NCBI GenBank assembly: GCA_002899805.1
Contig: POCB01000075.1
Span: forward strand, 1 to 35,710
Reading direction: 5' to 3'
Source: Fervidicoccus sp.
GTDB lineage: Archaea; Thermoproteota; Thermoprotei_A; Sulfolobales; Fervidicoccaceae
Length of the DNA: 35,710 nt
This document shows, piece after piece, positions 24,971 to 33,138 of the stretch (position 1 is the first letter of the stretch; each line of letters opens with the position of its first letter). The notes below the pieces were generated by a model. The model saw only the letters and a program-made list of their open reading frames with translations. It had not been told where the DNA came from and searched no databases. A program made the translations under genes and the position numbers.

Positions 24971-25849
24971 TCAGGAGTGAACATTAATGAAGTGAATTAC
25001 TGATAGCACAATTGGTATAGCTTCTTCAGTTCTAATTGTTTTCGTTCCTTGATCCTTCACAAAATTGTAGATTCCATCAAAAAAATCATCTGTGTTGATA
25101 GAAAGGTCTTTAGCTATCTCATATATCCCTCTATATGGTTCCCCAAATACGATCGTAACTTTTCGGTCAGTTTTCTTCATTGATTCCTCGATCTTTTTCC
25201 AATTCTCCCACACAGGTTCTCCTTTCCTTGAAGTTCCTATTACTGTTCTTTCTCCCTTAATTCTCCTCAAGTAACTTTCGAGCCTTCCAGCATCTTCTAT
25301 TTCATAACCTATCCAATCCTTTGGTCTATTAGTTAACTCTAATTTAAGGGGACTCACAGAAGACACTTTTAAGAATACTGTTTTTCCTTCGATTGCTTCA
25401 AATGAGTCAAGGTTTACTGAGATGGGAGCCTTTAGCCCAACTTCTACAAGAGCTTTTCCATGTTTTACTCTCAGAACAAGGCCCTCTCTGATTTCGCCTA
25501 TCTGAGGTTTTGATTTTAATGTATGCGTTGGTGTTTGAAGAGGATAAGCTATACCTGAATAACGGAGTTCTTTCCTTTTCCCAAAAATTTTTTTCCTTAG
25601 GTATGGTGGAGTTCTGAAAAAAGTAAGATAGAGAGTTAACCGCTCTTTCTGCTCTTTGCATTCGAGCATCTTTCTACTGTTATAGAGAAGTATTTTGGAT
25701 ACTTTGAAAATTGAAGAATACCTTGCTATCATGTTGGACTTCAAAGTTTCTCTGAGAAGATCAGGCTCGTTTTCGAGCGTACAGTAAGGTAACAAAATTT
25801 CCAGATCTATATAAGCTTCACCACCCTTACCCAGAAATAAAAGTTTCAA
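24971..25849 (-). CDS. SPOUT-superfamily putative RNA methyltransferase (DUF171/C9orf114-like)
   Basis: This 292-aa protein resembles the SPOUT-type RNA methyltransferases often encoded next to uL3 in archaea. The N-terminal alpha/beta half has TLKSNMIARYSSIFKVSKIL, with an inserted OB-like domain around EIREGLVLRVKHGKALVEVG. The C-terminal trefoil-knot half has DWIGYEIEDAGRLESYLRRI, GTSRKGEP, KVTIVFGEPYRGIYEIAKDL and EAIPIVLSVIHF. In such enzymes the knot binds AdoMet and the target is rRNA or tRNA. The exact modification is not decided from sequence. The start is TTG at 25849, which overlaps the stop of the 43-codon gene as TTGA, so translation is probably coupled. Confidence 0.8.
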   Translation of the reverse strand: MKLLFLGKGGEAYIDLEILLPYCTLENEPDLLRETLKSNMIARYSSIFKVSKILLYNSRKMLECKEQKERLTLYLTFFRTPPYLRKKIFGKRKELRYSGIAYPLQTPTHTLKSKPQIGEIREGLVLRVKHGKALVEVGLKAPISVNLDSFEAIEGKTVFLKVSSVSPLKLELTNRPKDWIGYEIEDAGRLESYLRRIKGERTVIGTSRKGEPVWENWKKIEESMKKTDRKVTIVFGEPYRGIYEIAKDLSINTDDFFDGIYNFVKDQGTKTIRTEEAIPIVLSVIHFINVHS

Positions 25850-25977
25850 GAGGTTTTCGCACTGCCCTTCTTTCCACTCTTCTTTCCTTTTTCTTCTCCA
25901 GCGCTTTCTGATTTCTGTACTCTTTCAGTAGCGCTCGAAACCCCCATGAAAAGCGTTGTCCTTTGCTTTCCTCCCAT
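25846..25977 (-). CDS. Small basic protein (43 aa), possibly eS25 N-terminus-like
   Basis: A 43-codon gene reads MGGKQRTTLFMGVSSATERV, then a Lys/Glu/Ser-rich stretch ending GSAKTS. A GGTGA Shine-Dalgarno lies about 8 nt before the ATG and a TATA element (GTATAAAAC, 26015-26023) about 40 nt upstream. Its TGA overlaps the TTG start of the methyltransferase. The MGGK start and lysine-rich body recall the N-terminus of archaeal eS25, but the winged-helix part of that protein is absent, so it may be a relic or an unrelated peptide. Confidence 0.45.
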   Translation of the reverse strand: MGGKQRTTLFMGVSSATERVQKSESAGEEKGKKSGKKGSAKTS

Positions 25978-26014
25978 GGCTATTTCACCCGCTACGTTTT
26001 TTAATCCACAGGTA

Positions 26015-26024
26015 GTTTTATACT
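26015..26024. promoter_or_regulatory. TATA-like element upstream of the 43-aa gene
   Basis: The minus strand reads AGTATAAAAC here, giving a predicted start about 18 nt before the ATG at 25977. On the plus strand TTTTATAC could also be read as a TATA element toward the possible sRNA at 26063-26107. Confidence 0.45.
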
Positions 26025-26062
26025 TTTGGGGGGCAATGAGCTATTTGCCGAGTGCTTGAATA

Positions 26063-26107
26063 ATGATGAGTTTTAATCAGTGCGATGCCCCCTACGATAA
26101 AATCTGA
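26063..26107 (+). ncRNA. Possible C/D box sRNA
   Basis: ATGATGA (26063-26069) fits the box C consensus RUGAUGA. CTGA (26104-26107) fits box D, 34 nt later, a spacing typical of archaeal C/D guide RNAs. A TATA-like element lies about 40 nt upstream and no gene covers the interval. The internal C'/D' boxes are weak and no terminal stem is obvious, so this is only a candidate. Confidence 0.25.
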
Positions 26108-26134
26108 GGCTACTAAAGCGATAAATCCCGAGAT

Positions 26135-26142
26135 CTTTATAT
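26135..26142 (+). promoter_or_regulatory. TATA-like element for the acyltransferase gene
   Basis: CTTTATAT on the plus strand lies about 50-58 nt before the ATG at 26193, predicting a leader of about 25-30 nt. Confidence 0.4.
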
Positions 26143-26192
26143 CCTCGATAATTATTTCTATTTTAAATGTCAACTTTAAACGGTGCATTTGA

Positions 26193-26909
26193 ATGCTCAA
26201 AGGAGAGAAAAACATATCTCATAAAGCTTCAATTGGTGAAAAAGTATTTTTGGGGGAAAGGTCAGCAGTTCTTGGTAACAGCAGAATCGGTTCTGGAACT
26301 TTTATTGATGCTGATGTTATTATTGGATACCCAACTAGAAAGAGGATAAAGGACTTGCAGATGGGAGTTGCAAATGAGATAGAAAGCGAAGGTAGTTTAA
26401 TTGGTGAAATGTGCTTAATAAGGAGCTTTTCTGTTATCTATGAAAGGGTTAAAATCGGAAATAAGGTAGAAACTGGTCACAGAGTGCTTATCAGAGAAGA
26501 TACTGAGATCGGCGATGAAAGTATAGTAGGAACAGATACTGTTATTGATGGAAGGGTAAAAATTGGAGAGAGGGCTAGAATAGAGACTGGTGTATATATC
26601 CCACCTTTGACTATTATTGGGAAAAATGTTTTCCTCGGACCCAGAGTAGTGTTCACAAATGACAAATATCCTGTGAGTTCCAGATGGGTGGGAGTTGTCG
26701 TAGAAGACAACGTAGCTATAGGAGCAAACGCCACCATTATTGCTGGGGTTAAAATAGGAGAGGGTTCTATTGTGGCCTCTGGAGCAGTTGTCACGAGGGA
26801 CATTCCTCCTGGAGTAGTAGTTGCTGGAGTTCCAGCTAAAATTATATCCAGCAGAGAAGAATTCGAAAGAAAGAAAAAAGAATATGAAAAGATGGGAATG
26901 CAGGGATAA
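26193..26909 (+). CDS. Hexapeptide-repeat (LbH) acyltransferase
   Basis: This 238-aa left-handed beta-helix protein is built of repeated [LIV]-G-x4 hexapeptides along most of its length, for example IGDESIVGTDTVIDGRVKIG, and DNVAIGANATIIAGVKIGEG. The typical end GVVVAGVPAKII is followed by a charged C-terminal helix. By family it transfers an acetyl group, often to sugar nucleotides in glycan synthesis, as a trimer. FTNDKYPVSSRW resembles the substrate loop of WbpD/PglD-like relatives. The ATG at 26193 is fixed by an in-frame stop directly upstream. No partner gene on this strand is close. Confidence 0.85.
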   Translation: MLKGEKNISHKASIGEKVFLGERSAVLGNSRIGSGTFIDADVIIGYPTRKRIKDLQMGVANEIESEGSLIGEMCLIRSFSVIYERVKIGNKVETGHRVLIREDTEIGDESIVGTDTVIDGRVKIGERARIETGVYIPPLTIIGKNVFLGPRVVFTNDKYPVSSRWVGVVVEDNVAIGANATIIAGVKIGEGSIVASGAVVTRDIPPGVVVAGVPAKIISSREEFERKKKEYEKMGMQG

Positions 26910-26916
26910 AAGCGAT

Positions 26917-29715
26917 CTAGTCCCAATATTTTCTGTTTTTAATGAAATTTCTCTCTTCGTCGTAGAGAGCTTTCAGAAATTCGTTCCATCCAAGCTTAAG
27001 CTTGGAAAGAGCTCTTGAAGCTGCTTTAGGGCCAACCCCATAAGGAGTTAGAGCAATAACCGCTATTTTCCCGTGTGAAATTACTAGGTTAGCTCTCCTC
27101 ACAGCATCTTCAAAATACTCTCTGTCTTTTCCTTGGAGTCTTTTTCCGGAAAGTCCAGCTCTCACAGCGTTCAAGAAAACAGCATTGCCTGGTGGTATAG
27201 GCGCTATTGCTTTAGAACCACACTTCTCACAGATTATACTATCTGGAAGATCCTTCACTTTTCTTCTTGTCTCATGACCGCAACTCAAACACTTCAAAAT
27301 CACTTCTTTTTCCATTATCCTTTTTTCTAACACTCTTATTCCAATTTCTTGAGGGATTGCCTCAAAAGAATAGGATATGGGCATTTCCCCCCTCGTGCTA
27401 TGGATTGTTATAGGACTGAGACCTTTCTTTGGTTGTTTGTGGATCTTTATCCTCCCATTTCTCAATCCAGTTAAAAGAGACAAAACTGAACTAAGTTCTG
27501 TTTTCTCAAAAATGATCTCCCTGAGCGCCTCTTCTCCTATCACCGTGTCTCGATAATATCTGAGAATTTTTTTAGAATCCTTTAGACTATAATTTTCGCC
27601 AAGTGCTCCCATCTTTCTTGCTACCTGGATCATCCTATAATTGAAGGCGTTGGAGTTTTTGAGAGAATCTCTGAGCATTTCCTCCAACTCGAAATCGCTG
27701 AATGAAGCCAGAGCGTAGAGTGAGCTCTCTATATCTTTTATATCTAATCCAGCAGAAGTATCGATGAACAACTTATAGGCATCGCTTTGGATCTGCACCC
27801 TTTTTCCCAGGTGAGATGCTATATATTTGCTCAGAAGCGATGAGAGGGCAAAATTACCTTTGGTCCCCAGAGCTACGTGTATTACCAGTATCGATTCTCC
27901 TTCTTCAAGTATTACATGCTCATGGTGTGGTACTAGGAAATCATTCATGTGATCTCTGCACACTTTCTTGACATTGTCATAAACTGTATCAGTTATGGCT
28001 GGATAGTCTGCACGAACCTTCTCGATACTTTCCCCAAAACAAATTCTCCTCAAAAGCGCTATCGCTTCCCTTGCAACCCATCTAGAAACTGGAATCAAAT
28101 CTCCAAGCCAGGAAGGTGGGAGTCCTCTGTGCTCCTCCACCTCTTCAACCACTAGCTTATCATCTTCTATGCTCACTACTCTCCATTCCCTTCCGCTCAA
28201 TATGAAGGTGCTTTCCTCCTCAAGCTTCGAGAAGACGAACTCAGCATCGAGAGTTCCTACTCTCTCGCCTGCTACTGTATAAACATCAATTTTTCTGGTA
28301 TCAGGAATCATAGTGGTGGAAAAATAATAACCTCTCGATCTGCGCCCAGGTAATACTTCTTTTTTCTCGGTTATCCTCAGCAATCCTATAGCAGATGCAA
28401 ACTCTAGGACCTTCTCCACCGTCTCCTTCGAAGTGTTTCTGAATGGGTAAGATTTCTGGATGATTTCCAGGATTCCTTCTGCTGTCCTAGCTTCACCCCC
28501 TAGAATTATACCAACAACCTGATGAAGCAAAACATCTAAGGGCTCTGATGGCAGAGATAGATCTTCGAATTTACCGGATACCGTTCTACGGGCTATAACC
28601 AGCGATTCAAGCATATCGAATAAATCATTGGGAGAAAAAATCACTCCCCTCGATTCTCTTCCAAGAGTATGTCCGCTTCTTCCAACTCTCTGAGCCAAAC
28701 GAAGAACTTGTCTGGGCGAGCCATATTGAACAACTAAATCGACCGAGCCTATGTCGATTCCAAGCTCTAGGCTTGAAGTAGCAATTACCCCTTTCAGTGA
28801 ACCATTCTTCAGTCCTCTCTCAACGTTAGTTCTCATTTCGGTTGAGAGACTACCGTGGTGAACTTCCAAGTCATTGTAACCAAGCTCTCTGAATTTATAT
28901 GTTAAGAATTCTGCTGTATCTCGAGTATTGGTGAATATTATCGCGTTTCTGCTGCTTTCAATGATCTTTCTCAGAGTTAGAATGATATACTTTATTCTGT
29001 CTTCATTTTGCCCTTCGTTATCTTCAATCGGGATAGAGTGTACTTCAATATTAATGCTTTTTTTACTATCATCCTTAATCCAAACGCAATCTGGACAGGA
29101 GAAAAGCTTTTTCACGAGCTCTACCTTCGGTATTGTAGCTGAGATTGCTATAAATTGAAAACTCCCACTCTTCCTCCTTAACCTTTCTAGAGAAAGAGAT
29201 AAAGAAGAACCTCTCTCGCTGTCGATAAGCTCATGAACTTCATCTACAACAACCCAGCGAATTCCTTTCAGAAGGTCTCTAGAAGCAGGGTGCGTAATGA
29301 GCATAGAGAAGCTCTCAGGTGTAGTTATGAACCAGTGGTAATTCCCTTCATTGAAGTCTCTGCGTTCCCTCCTAGAGGAGTCTCCGTGTCTCACTATGCT
29401 TCGAAGTCCCACTTCTGTGGAGATCTCTCGCATTCTAATAAATATATCTCTATTGAGAGCTCTTGTGGGCGTGATATATACCATATATGGCACTCCAGTC
29501 CAACCAGTCTCACCCAACATTTTTGAAAAAATCGGAAAGAGAGCAGCCTCAGTCTTTCCGCTTCCCGTTGGTGCGGATATGATGGTATTTCTTCCTTCCA
29601 ATATCGCTCGAATCGCTTTCCTCTGAACTGGGGTCGGAGATAGATATCCGTATTTCTGAATAACATTCAACAAAGTTGGATGAAGCAACTGGAATGCTTC
29701 CGATCCTTTCAGCAA
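26917..29715 (-). CDS. Lhr-type SF2 DNA/RNA helicase with zinc motif
   Basis: This 932-aa helicase has Q-motif-like SPTPVQRKAI, Walker A APTGSGKT (about 48-55), DEVH (VVVDEVHELIDSERGSSLSL), SATIP (motif III), and RecA2 motifs including TNTRDTAEFL, TSSLELGIDIGSVDLVVQYG and QRVGRSGHTLG. RGSSLSLSLERL and the following winged-helix/Lhr-core part place it with Lhr-like rather than Hel308 enzymes. Near the C-terminus C809, C812, C829 and C832 form a probable zinc ribbon. Lhr enzymes unwind nucleic acids in repair or recombination. The start is TTG at 29715 with GAGGT about 8 nt upstream. It ends 7 nt from the convergent acyltransferase gene. Confidence 0.9.
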   Translation of the reverse strand: MLKGSEAFQLLHPTLLNVIQKYGYLSPTPVQRKAIRAILEGRNTIISAPTGSGKTEAALFPIFSKMLGETGWTGVPYMVYITPTRALNRDIFIRMREISTEVGLRSIVRHGDSSRRERRDFNEGNYHWFITTPESFSMLITHPASRDLLKGIRWVVVDEVHELIDSERGSSLSLSLERLRRKSGSFQFIAISATIPKVELVKKLFSCPDCVWIKDDSKKSINIEVHSIPIEDNEGQNEDRIKYIILTLRKIIESSRNAIIFTNTRDTAEFLTYKFRELGYNDLEVHHGSLSTEMRTNVERGLKNGSLKGVIATSSLELGIDIGSVDLVVQYGSPRQVLRLAQRVGRSGHTLGRESRGVIFSPNDLFDMLESLVIARRTVSGKFEDLSLPSEPLDVLLHQVVGIILGGEARTAEGILEIIQKSYPFRNTSKETVEKVLEFASAIGLLRITEKKEVLPGRRSRGYYFSTTMIPDTRKIDVYTVAGERVGTLDAEFVFSKLEEESTFILSGREWRVVSIEDDKLVVEEVEEHRGLPPSWLGDLIPVSRWVAREAIALLRRICFGESIEKVRADYPAITDTVYDNVKKVCRDHMNDFLVPHHEHVILEEGESILVIHVALGTKGNFALSSLLSKYIASHLGKRVQIQSDAYKLFIDTSAGLDIKDIESSLYALASFSDFELEEMLRDSLKNSNAFNYRMIQVARKMGALGENYSLKDSKKILRYYRDTVIGEEALREIIFEKTELSSVLSLLTGLRNGRIKIHKQPKKGLSPITIHSTRGEMPISYSFEAIPQEIGIRVLEKRIMEKEVILKCLSCGHETRRKVKDLPDSIICEKCGSKAIAPIPPGNAVFLNAVRAGLSGKRLQGKDREYFEDAVRRANLVISHGKIAVIALTPYGVGPKAASRALSKLKLGWNEFLKALYDEERNFIKNRKYWD

Positions 29716-29825
29716 GTTCGTTACCTCATAATTTCAGATTTGGTGGAAAACTCTCGCTTAACTTGAAGTTTCAAATATTGTAGCATTAACATAGCTGTTT
29801 TTCCGTTTTTAAGTTTATATCATTT

Positions 29826-29837
29826 GGTTATATATAC
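29826..29837 (+). promoter_or_regulatory. TATA-like element for the epimerase gene
   Basis: GGTTATATATAC lies about 20-30 nt before the GTG at 29856, suggesting a leaderless or very short leader. A second element, GTTTATATC, lies at about 29813-29821. A GGTGA Shine-Dalgarno at 29845 is also present. Confidence 0.45.
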
Positions 29838-29855
29838 TGATATGGGTGAAGGACT

Positions 29856-30757
29856 GTGAAGGTGCTTGTAGCAGGAGGAGCTGGTTTTTTAGGGAGAGAA
29901 GTTGCGGAGTATCTTCTTCGAAAAGGGTATGATGTATTTGTCTTAGACCCTCTTGCCGATAGTCACAGCATGGAAGGGATAAAAACAATAAGGGGAAAAT
30001 CGGTAATATCGATCTATTGAAAGAAATTGGAACAGTAGACTACATAGTTCACGCTGCCTGGAACTTCTCCGAAGACTTGGTAGAAAACATTGAAGAGAAT
30101 CTCATTGGCACCGAGGCGCTTTGCAGGTGGGGAATTGCCTCCGGAGTTAAGAGGCTAGTTTTCTATAGTAGCTCGGTAATATACGGAGTACCTACTTTTC
30201 ATCCAATCTCCGAAGACCATCCTCTTTTGATTGAAAAATCGAGGGCCCCTGTTCATGCTCTCATGAAGCTCTACGTGGAGAAGCTATTGATGTATTATCG
30301 CCATCAAAAGCAACTTCCTGTAACTATCTTCCGAATTTGGTGGGCTTTCAGCAATGAAAGAGCACCTGGTAAGACGTACAGAGAAATCCTCTCAAAAATA
30401 AAGAAAGAAGATAAAGTCCTTTTACCTTCAGATTCCGGAGGAAGCATTGTATATACCGATGACCTATCCATAGCTACTGAGAAATCTTTTGAGTTGGATA
30501 AAAATTTAGGAGAAGTTTTTAACATTTCCAGTTTCTACCTTAGCTGGAAAGATGTTCTGAAGAAGATCGCTGAAAGGTACGGCTCTAGGGCAGAAATCAT
30601 TGAAGTTGAAACTGAATGGAAAGGTCCTGCATTCCTTGAAGGAAAATGGCTTCTAGATGATACAAAGCTAAGAAAGGTGCTTGGAATAACTGTAGACATG
30701 AAAGATAGGGAAGAAAAATTTATCGATGTATCCCTCAAGATGATGGAGAAATTGTAG
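29856..30757 (+). CDS. NAD-dependent epimerase/dehydratase-like protein, frameshifted
   Basis: This short-chain (extended SDR) protein has the Rossmann start VKVLVAGGAGFLGREVAEYL from a GTG at 29856, then a frameshift at the GGGGAAAA run 29992-29999. The frame resumes as KIGNIDLLKEIGTVDYIVHA if one base is added, and the joined product is 300 aa. The second part has the catalytic S-Y-K pattern (VFYSSSVIYG; the Tyr-x3-Lys near MKLYVEKLLMYY) and VYTDDLSIATEKSFE, typical of UDP-sugar 4-epimerase/dehydratase relatives. The substrate is unknown. Either the sequence has an error or the gene is damaged or recoded. Confidence 0.75.
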
Positions 30758-30777
30758 TGAGTTTTTGACAATCTTAT

Positions 30778-30793
30778 AAAAAAGTTAAAAAAA
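30778..30793 (-). terminator. Oligo-T terminator after the MFS gene
   Basis: On the minus strand, directly after the transporter stop, two T-runs occur: TTTTTTT (30793-30787) and TTTTTT (30783-30778). Archaeal termination typically needs only such T-tracts. They lie in a 41-nt gap between convergent genes. Confidence 0.5.
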
Positions 30794-30798
30794 GAAGA

Positions 30799-32099
30799 TT
30801 ATTTGCTTTGGGATTGGGGAGTTGCCGGAGTTGAAGGAGTTTGTGCGGAGGCTGTAGGCACTTTCTTCTTGGGTTTCTTGAGGACCCACGGGCTAACCAA
30901 AACGGCAGCTATTAGCGCTCCAATTCCAAGCCCCATTATTGAGTAAGTGTAGCTTCCGAAAGTCACCAGAAGCCATGCGGTTATATAGCCAGATATCAAA
31001 CCTCCCCATGATTTCGCAGTATAAGTTATTCCATAGTTAGTTGTTGAGTATCTCGGTCCATAGAAATCTCCAATTACTGCGGGATTGAATGCGAAGACGT
31101 ATCCTGCAAACAGCATCGATAGAACGACGAAGGCTGCGAAGCCAGTTGGGTTTTTCGCCGTGACACCCAGAGCTAGCATGAATATCCCTGCTAGCAGATA
31201 GAAGATCATTCCTGTCATCTGTCTGTTCTTAATGAGGTCTGAGATCCAGCCTCCCAATATCCTGCTGAAACCGTTGGCCAAAGGATAGGCCACAAGGACG
31301 ATGTTGAGAACAGCTTGAGGTATTTTATTCTCCTTTGCCATTGGCTTTACCTGTGCCCCGAATAATAGAGCGATTGCTGCAACGATGGTGAATGAAATGT
31401 ATATGACCCACCACTGGGGGTCTTAAGCATTTCATACCATTTCCAGTTCGTTGTATCCTCTTTCTTCTCTTCTTTCTTCTCTTCCTTCTTTTCTTCAGGT
31501 TTCTGCTGTTTTGCTACAAATTCAGGGTACTTGTAGAAGAATGTGAATGGTAATATGAAGATCAACATCAATATTCCAACGTAGAGGAAAGTCGTTTTTA
31601 CTCCATAAGTTGTTATCCATGCCTGGAATGGCAGGTTGAATAATGCCGTTCCAGCACCGAAGCCGAAGGTGACGAGACCGGTTGCCAGCCCTCTCCTGTC
31701 TGGGAACCACTTAACAGCGGTTGCTGCTGAAATTCCGTAAAGCATACCTACTCCTATTGAGCCTAGTGTATAGTATAAATAGAGCTGAAGGGGGGAAGTT
31801 ATTGTGGAGCTTAGCAAGAATCCCGCCGAGGCCAATAAACCACCGATTATTGCTATTGTCCTTGGACCGAATTTATCAGCAAAATATCCAGAGAATGGCT
31901 GAATAAATGTGGCACCATAAGTATAGAGAGTAAAAGCTACTTGAATGGTTGTCATCTCCCACTTCAGGTCCGATTTTATTCCCGAAGCGAATAGCGACCA
32001 GGAGTACTGATAGATGCTGATGAACATCATCACGATTAATGCTCCTACTAGGATTACCCATCTTTGCTTTGTTTTAGTTACATCCAAACAGACCACCAT
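30799..32099 (-). CDS. oxlT: OxlT-family oxalate/formate-type antiporter (MFS), frameshifted
   Basis: Two minus-strand frames (32099 to about 31420, then onward to 30799) join into a 433-aa MFS protein if one C is added to the CCCCC run at 31420-31416. The junction then reads MLKTPQWWVIYISFTI, a normal TM7 start. The N-terminal half has YQYSWSLF, TIQVAFTL, YFADKFGPR and KWFPDRRGLATGLVTFGFGA, characteristic of the OxlT (OFA) family. The C-terminal half has ANGFSRILGGWISD and YGITYTAKSW, whose Arg and Lys align with the two oxalate-binding charges of OxlT (Arg272 in TM8 and Lys355 in TM11). The central loop is rich in Lys and Glu. It is the last gene downstream of the oxidoreductase genes. By family it exchanges oxalate for another anion such as formate. 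It ends at two T-runs. Confidence 0.82.
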
Positions 32100-32104
32100 T
32101 TTTT

Positions 32105-32120
32105 AATTTAATTATAAATG
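32105..32120 (-). promoter_or_regulatory. AT-rich promoter-like element for the MFS gene
   Basis: The 79-nt gap between the beta subunit and the MFS gene is almost all A/T, and holds ATTTATAATTAAAT on the minus strand as a possible TATA element close to the start. The transporter could therefore be transcribed both from this site and from the operon promoter upstream. Confidence 0.35.
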
Positions 32121-32178
32121 GATGATTTAGAGGGTCATATAAAAAATTTTTTATTATAAATTTTATGTGAAAAAAAAA

Positions 32179-33138
32179 TTAATATGGGACAATTAGCCTG
32201 CCCACCTTAGCTGATTCTTCCCAGAATGCCCATTCCTCCTCGATCATCTTATCTAGCTTCTCGATGTCTTCGTCCTTCAGATGACTGAATCTTCCCTGCA
32301 GGCTCACATATTCTCTAACATGCTTCCTTGGCTTCGGTCTGTAGTTCAGCTTGAAGTGCCCTTCACTCTGCTCCCATAGTACCCACATTCCGGTTTCAAT
32401 GGCGAGCTTCGATAGGTTCACGGTATCTGCCGGAGAGGTGAACCATCCCTTGGGGCATGGCAACAGAACATGTATCAGTGAGGGTCCTCCAGAGTTGAGG
32501 GCTTTATGAACCTTGTTCATCAAGTCAAGCGGAGGCCATAGTGTTGCTGTCGCAACGTATTTTACCTTTGGATGAGCCGCTGCTACTAATGCCATGTTTT
32601 TCTTATATCTCGTATTACCCAACGGCTTAACTTTTCCTGCCGGCGTGAATGTTGTTGTTGCTCCCCATGGAGTAGTGCTTGATGCTTGCACACCAGTGTT
32701 CATGTATGCTTCGTTGTCGTATATTACGTATAGGACTCTCTGGTAGTCGTAGGATAGACCCATGGAGAGGCCGGAAAGGCCTATATCTGCCATTGCTCCG
32801 TCTCCGCCCATGACGATAACGTTAACATCCTCAACCTTCCTCTTCCCCTTTAACATGAGGGTTCTCAAAGCCGACGCCACACCTATGGCTGCTCCTCCTC
32901 CTCCTCCCAACTGAGTATGATGCCATGGAACTGCATATGGAGATGTCAGGAATTGGTGAGCGTTCGCCACATACATGCATCCAGTTGGACCTATGAATAT
33001 AGTGTTTGGTCCAGCTGCTTTGGATATCAGCCTATATCCTATTGCTGGTCCACATCCGGCACATGTCCTCCTTCCGGAGGTGTAGTAGTCTATGGGTGGT
33101 ATTTCCTTTACGCTTCTGAATGCTATCTGAGTGCTCAT
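32179..33138 (-). CDS. 2-oxoacid:ferredoxin oxidoreductase beta subunit, oxalate-type
   Basis: This 319-aa TPP-binding subunit has cysteines for a [4Fe-4S] cluster in RRTCAGCGPAIG, PTGCMYVAN and LLPCPKGW. TPP/Mg binding is by VMGGDGAMADIGLSGLSM and YDNEAYMNTGVQAS. In the family this subunit holds the thiamine cofactor that attacks the substrate. It starts as the alpha subunit ends (4-nt overlap) and is followed by the transporter gene, forming the operon gamma/delta-alpha-beta-transporter. Oxalate use is inferred from the alpha and gamma/delta subunits and the transporter. Confidence 0.9.
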   Translation of the reverse strand: MSTQIAFRSVKEIPPIDYYTSGRRTCAGCGPAIGYRLISKAAGPNTIFIGPTGCMYVANAHQFLTSPYAVPWHHTQLGGGGGAAIGVASALRTLMLKGKRKVEDVNVIVMGGDGAMADIGLSGLSMGLSYDYQRVLYVIYDNEAYMNTGVQASSTTPWGATTTFTPAGKVKPLGNTRYKKNMALVAAAHPKVKYVATATLWPPLDLMNKVHKALNSGGPSLIHVLLPCPKGWFTSPADTVNLSKLAIETGMWVLWEQSEGHFKLNYRPKPRKHVREYVSLQGRFSHLKDEDIEKLDKMIEEEWAFWEESAKVGRLIVPY

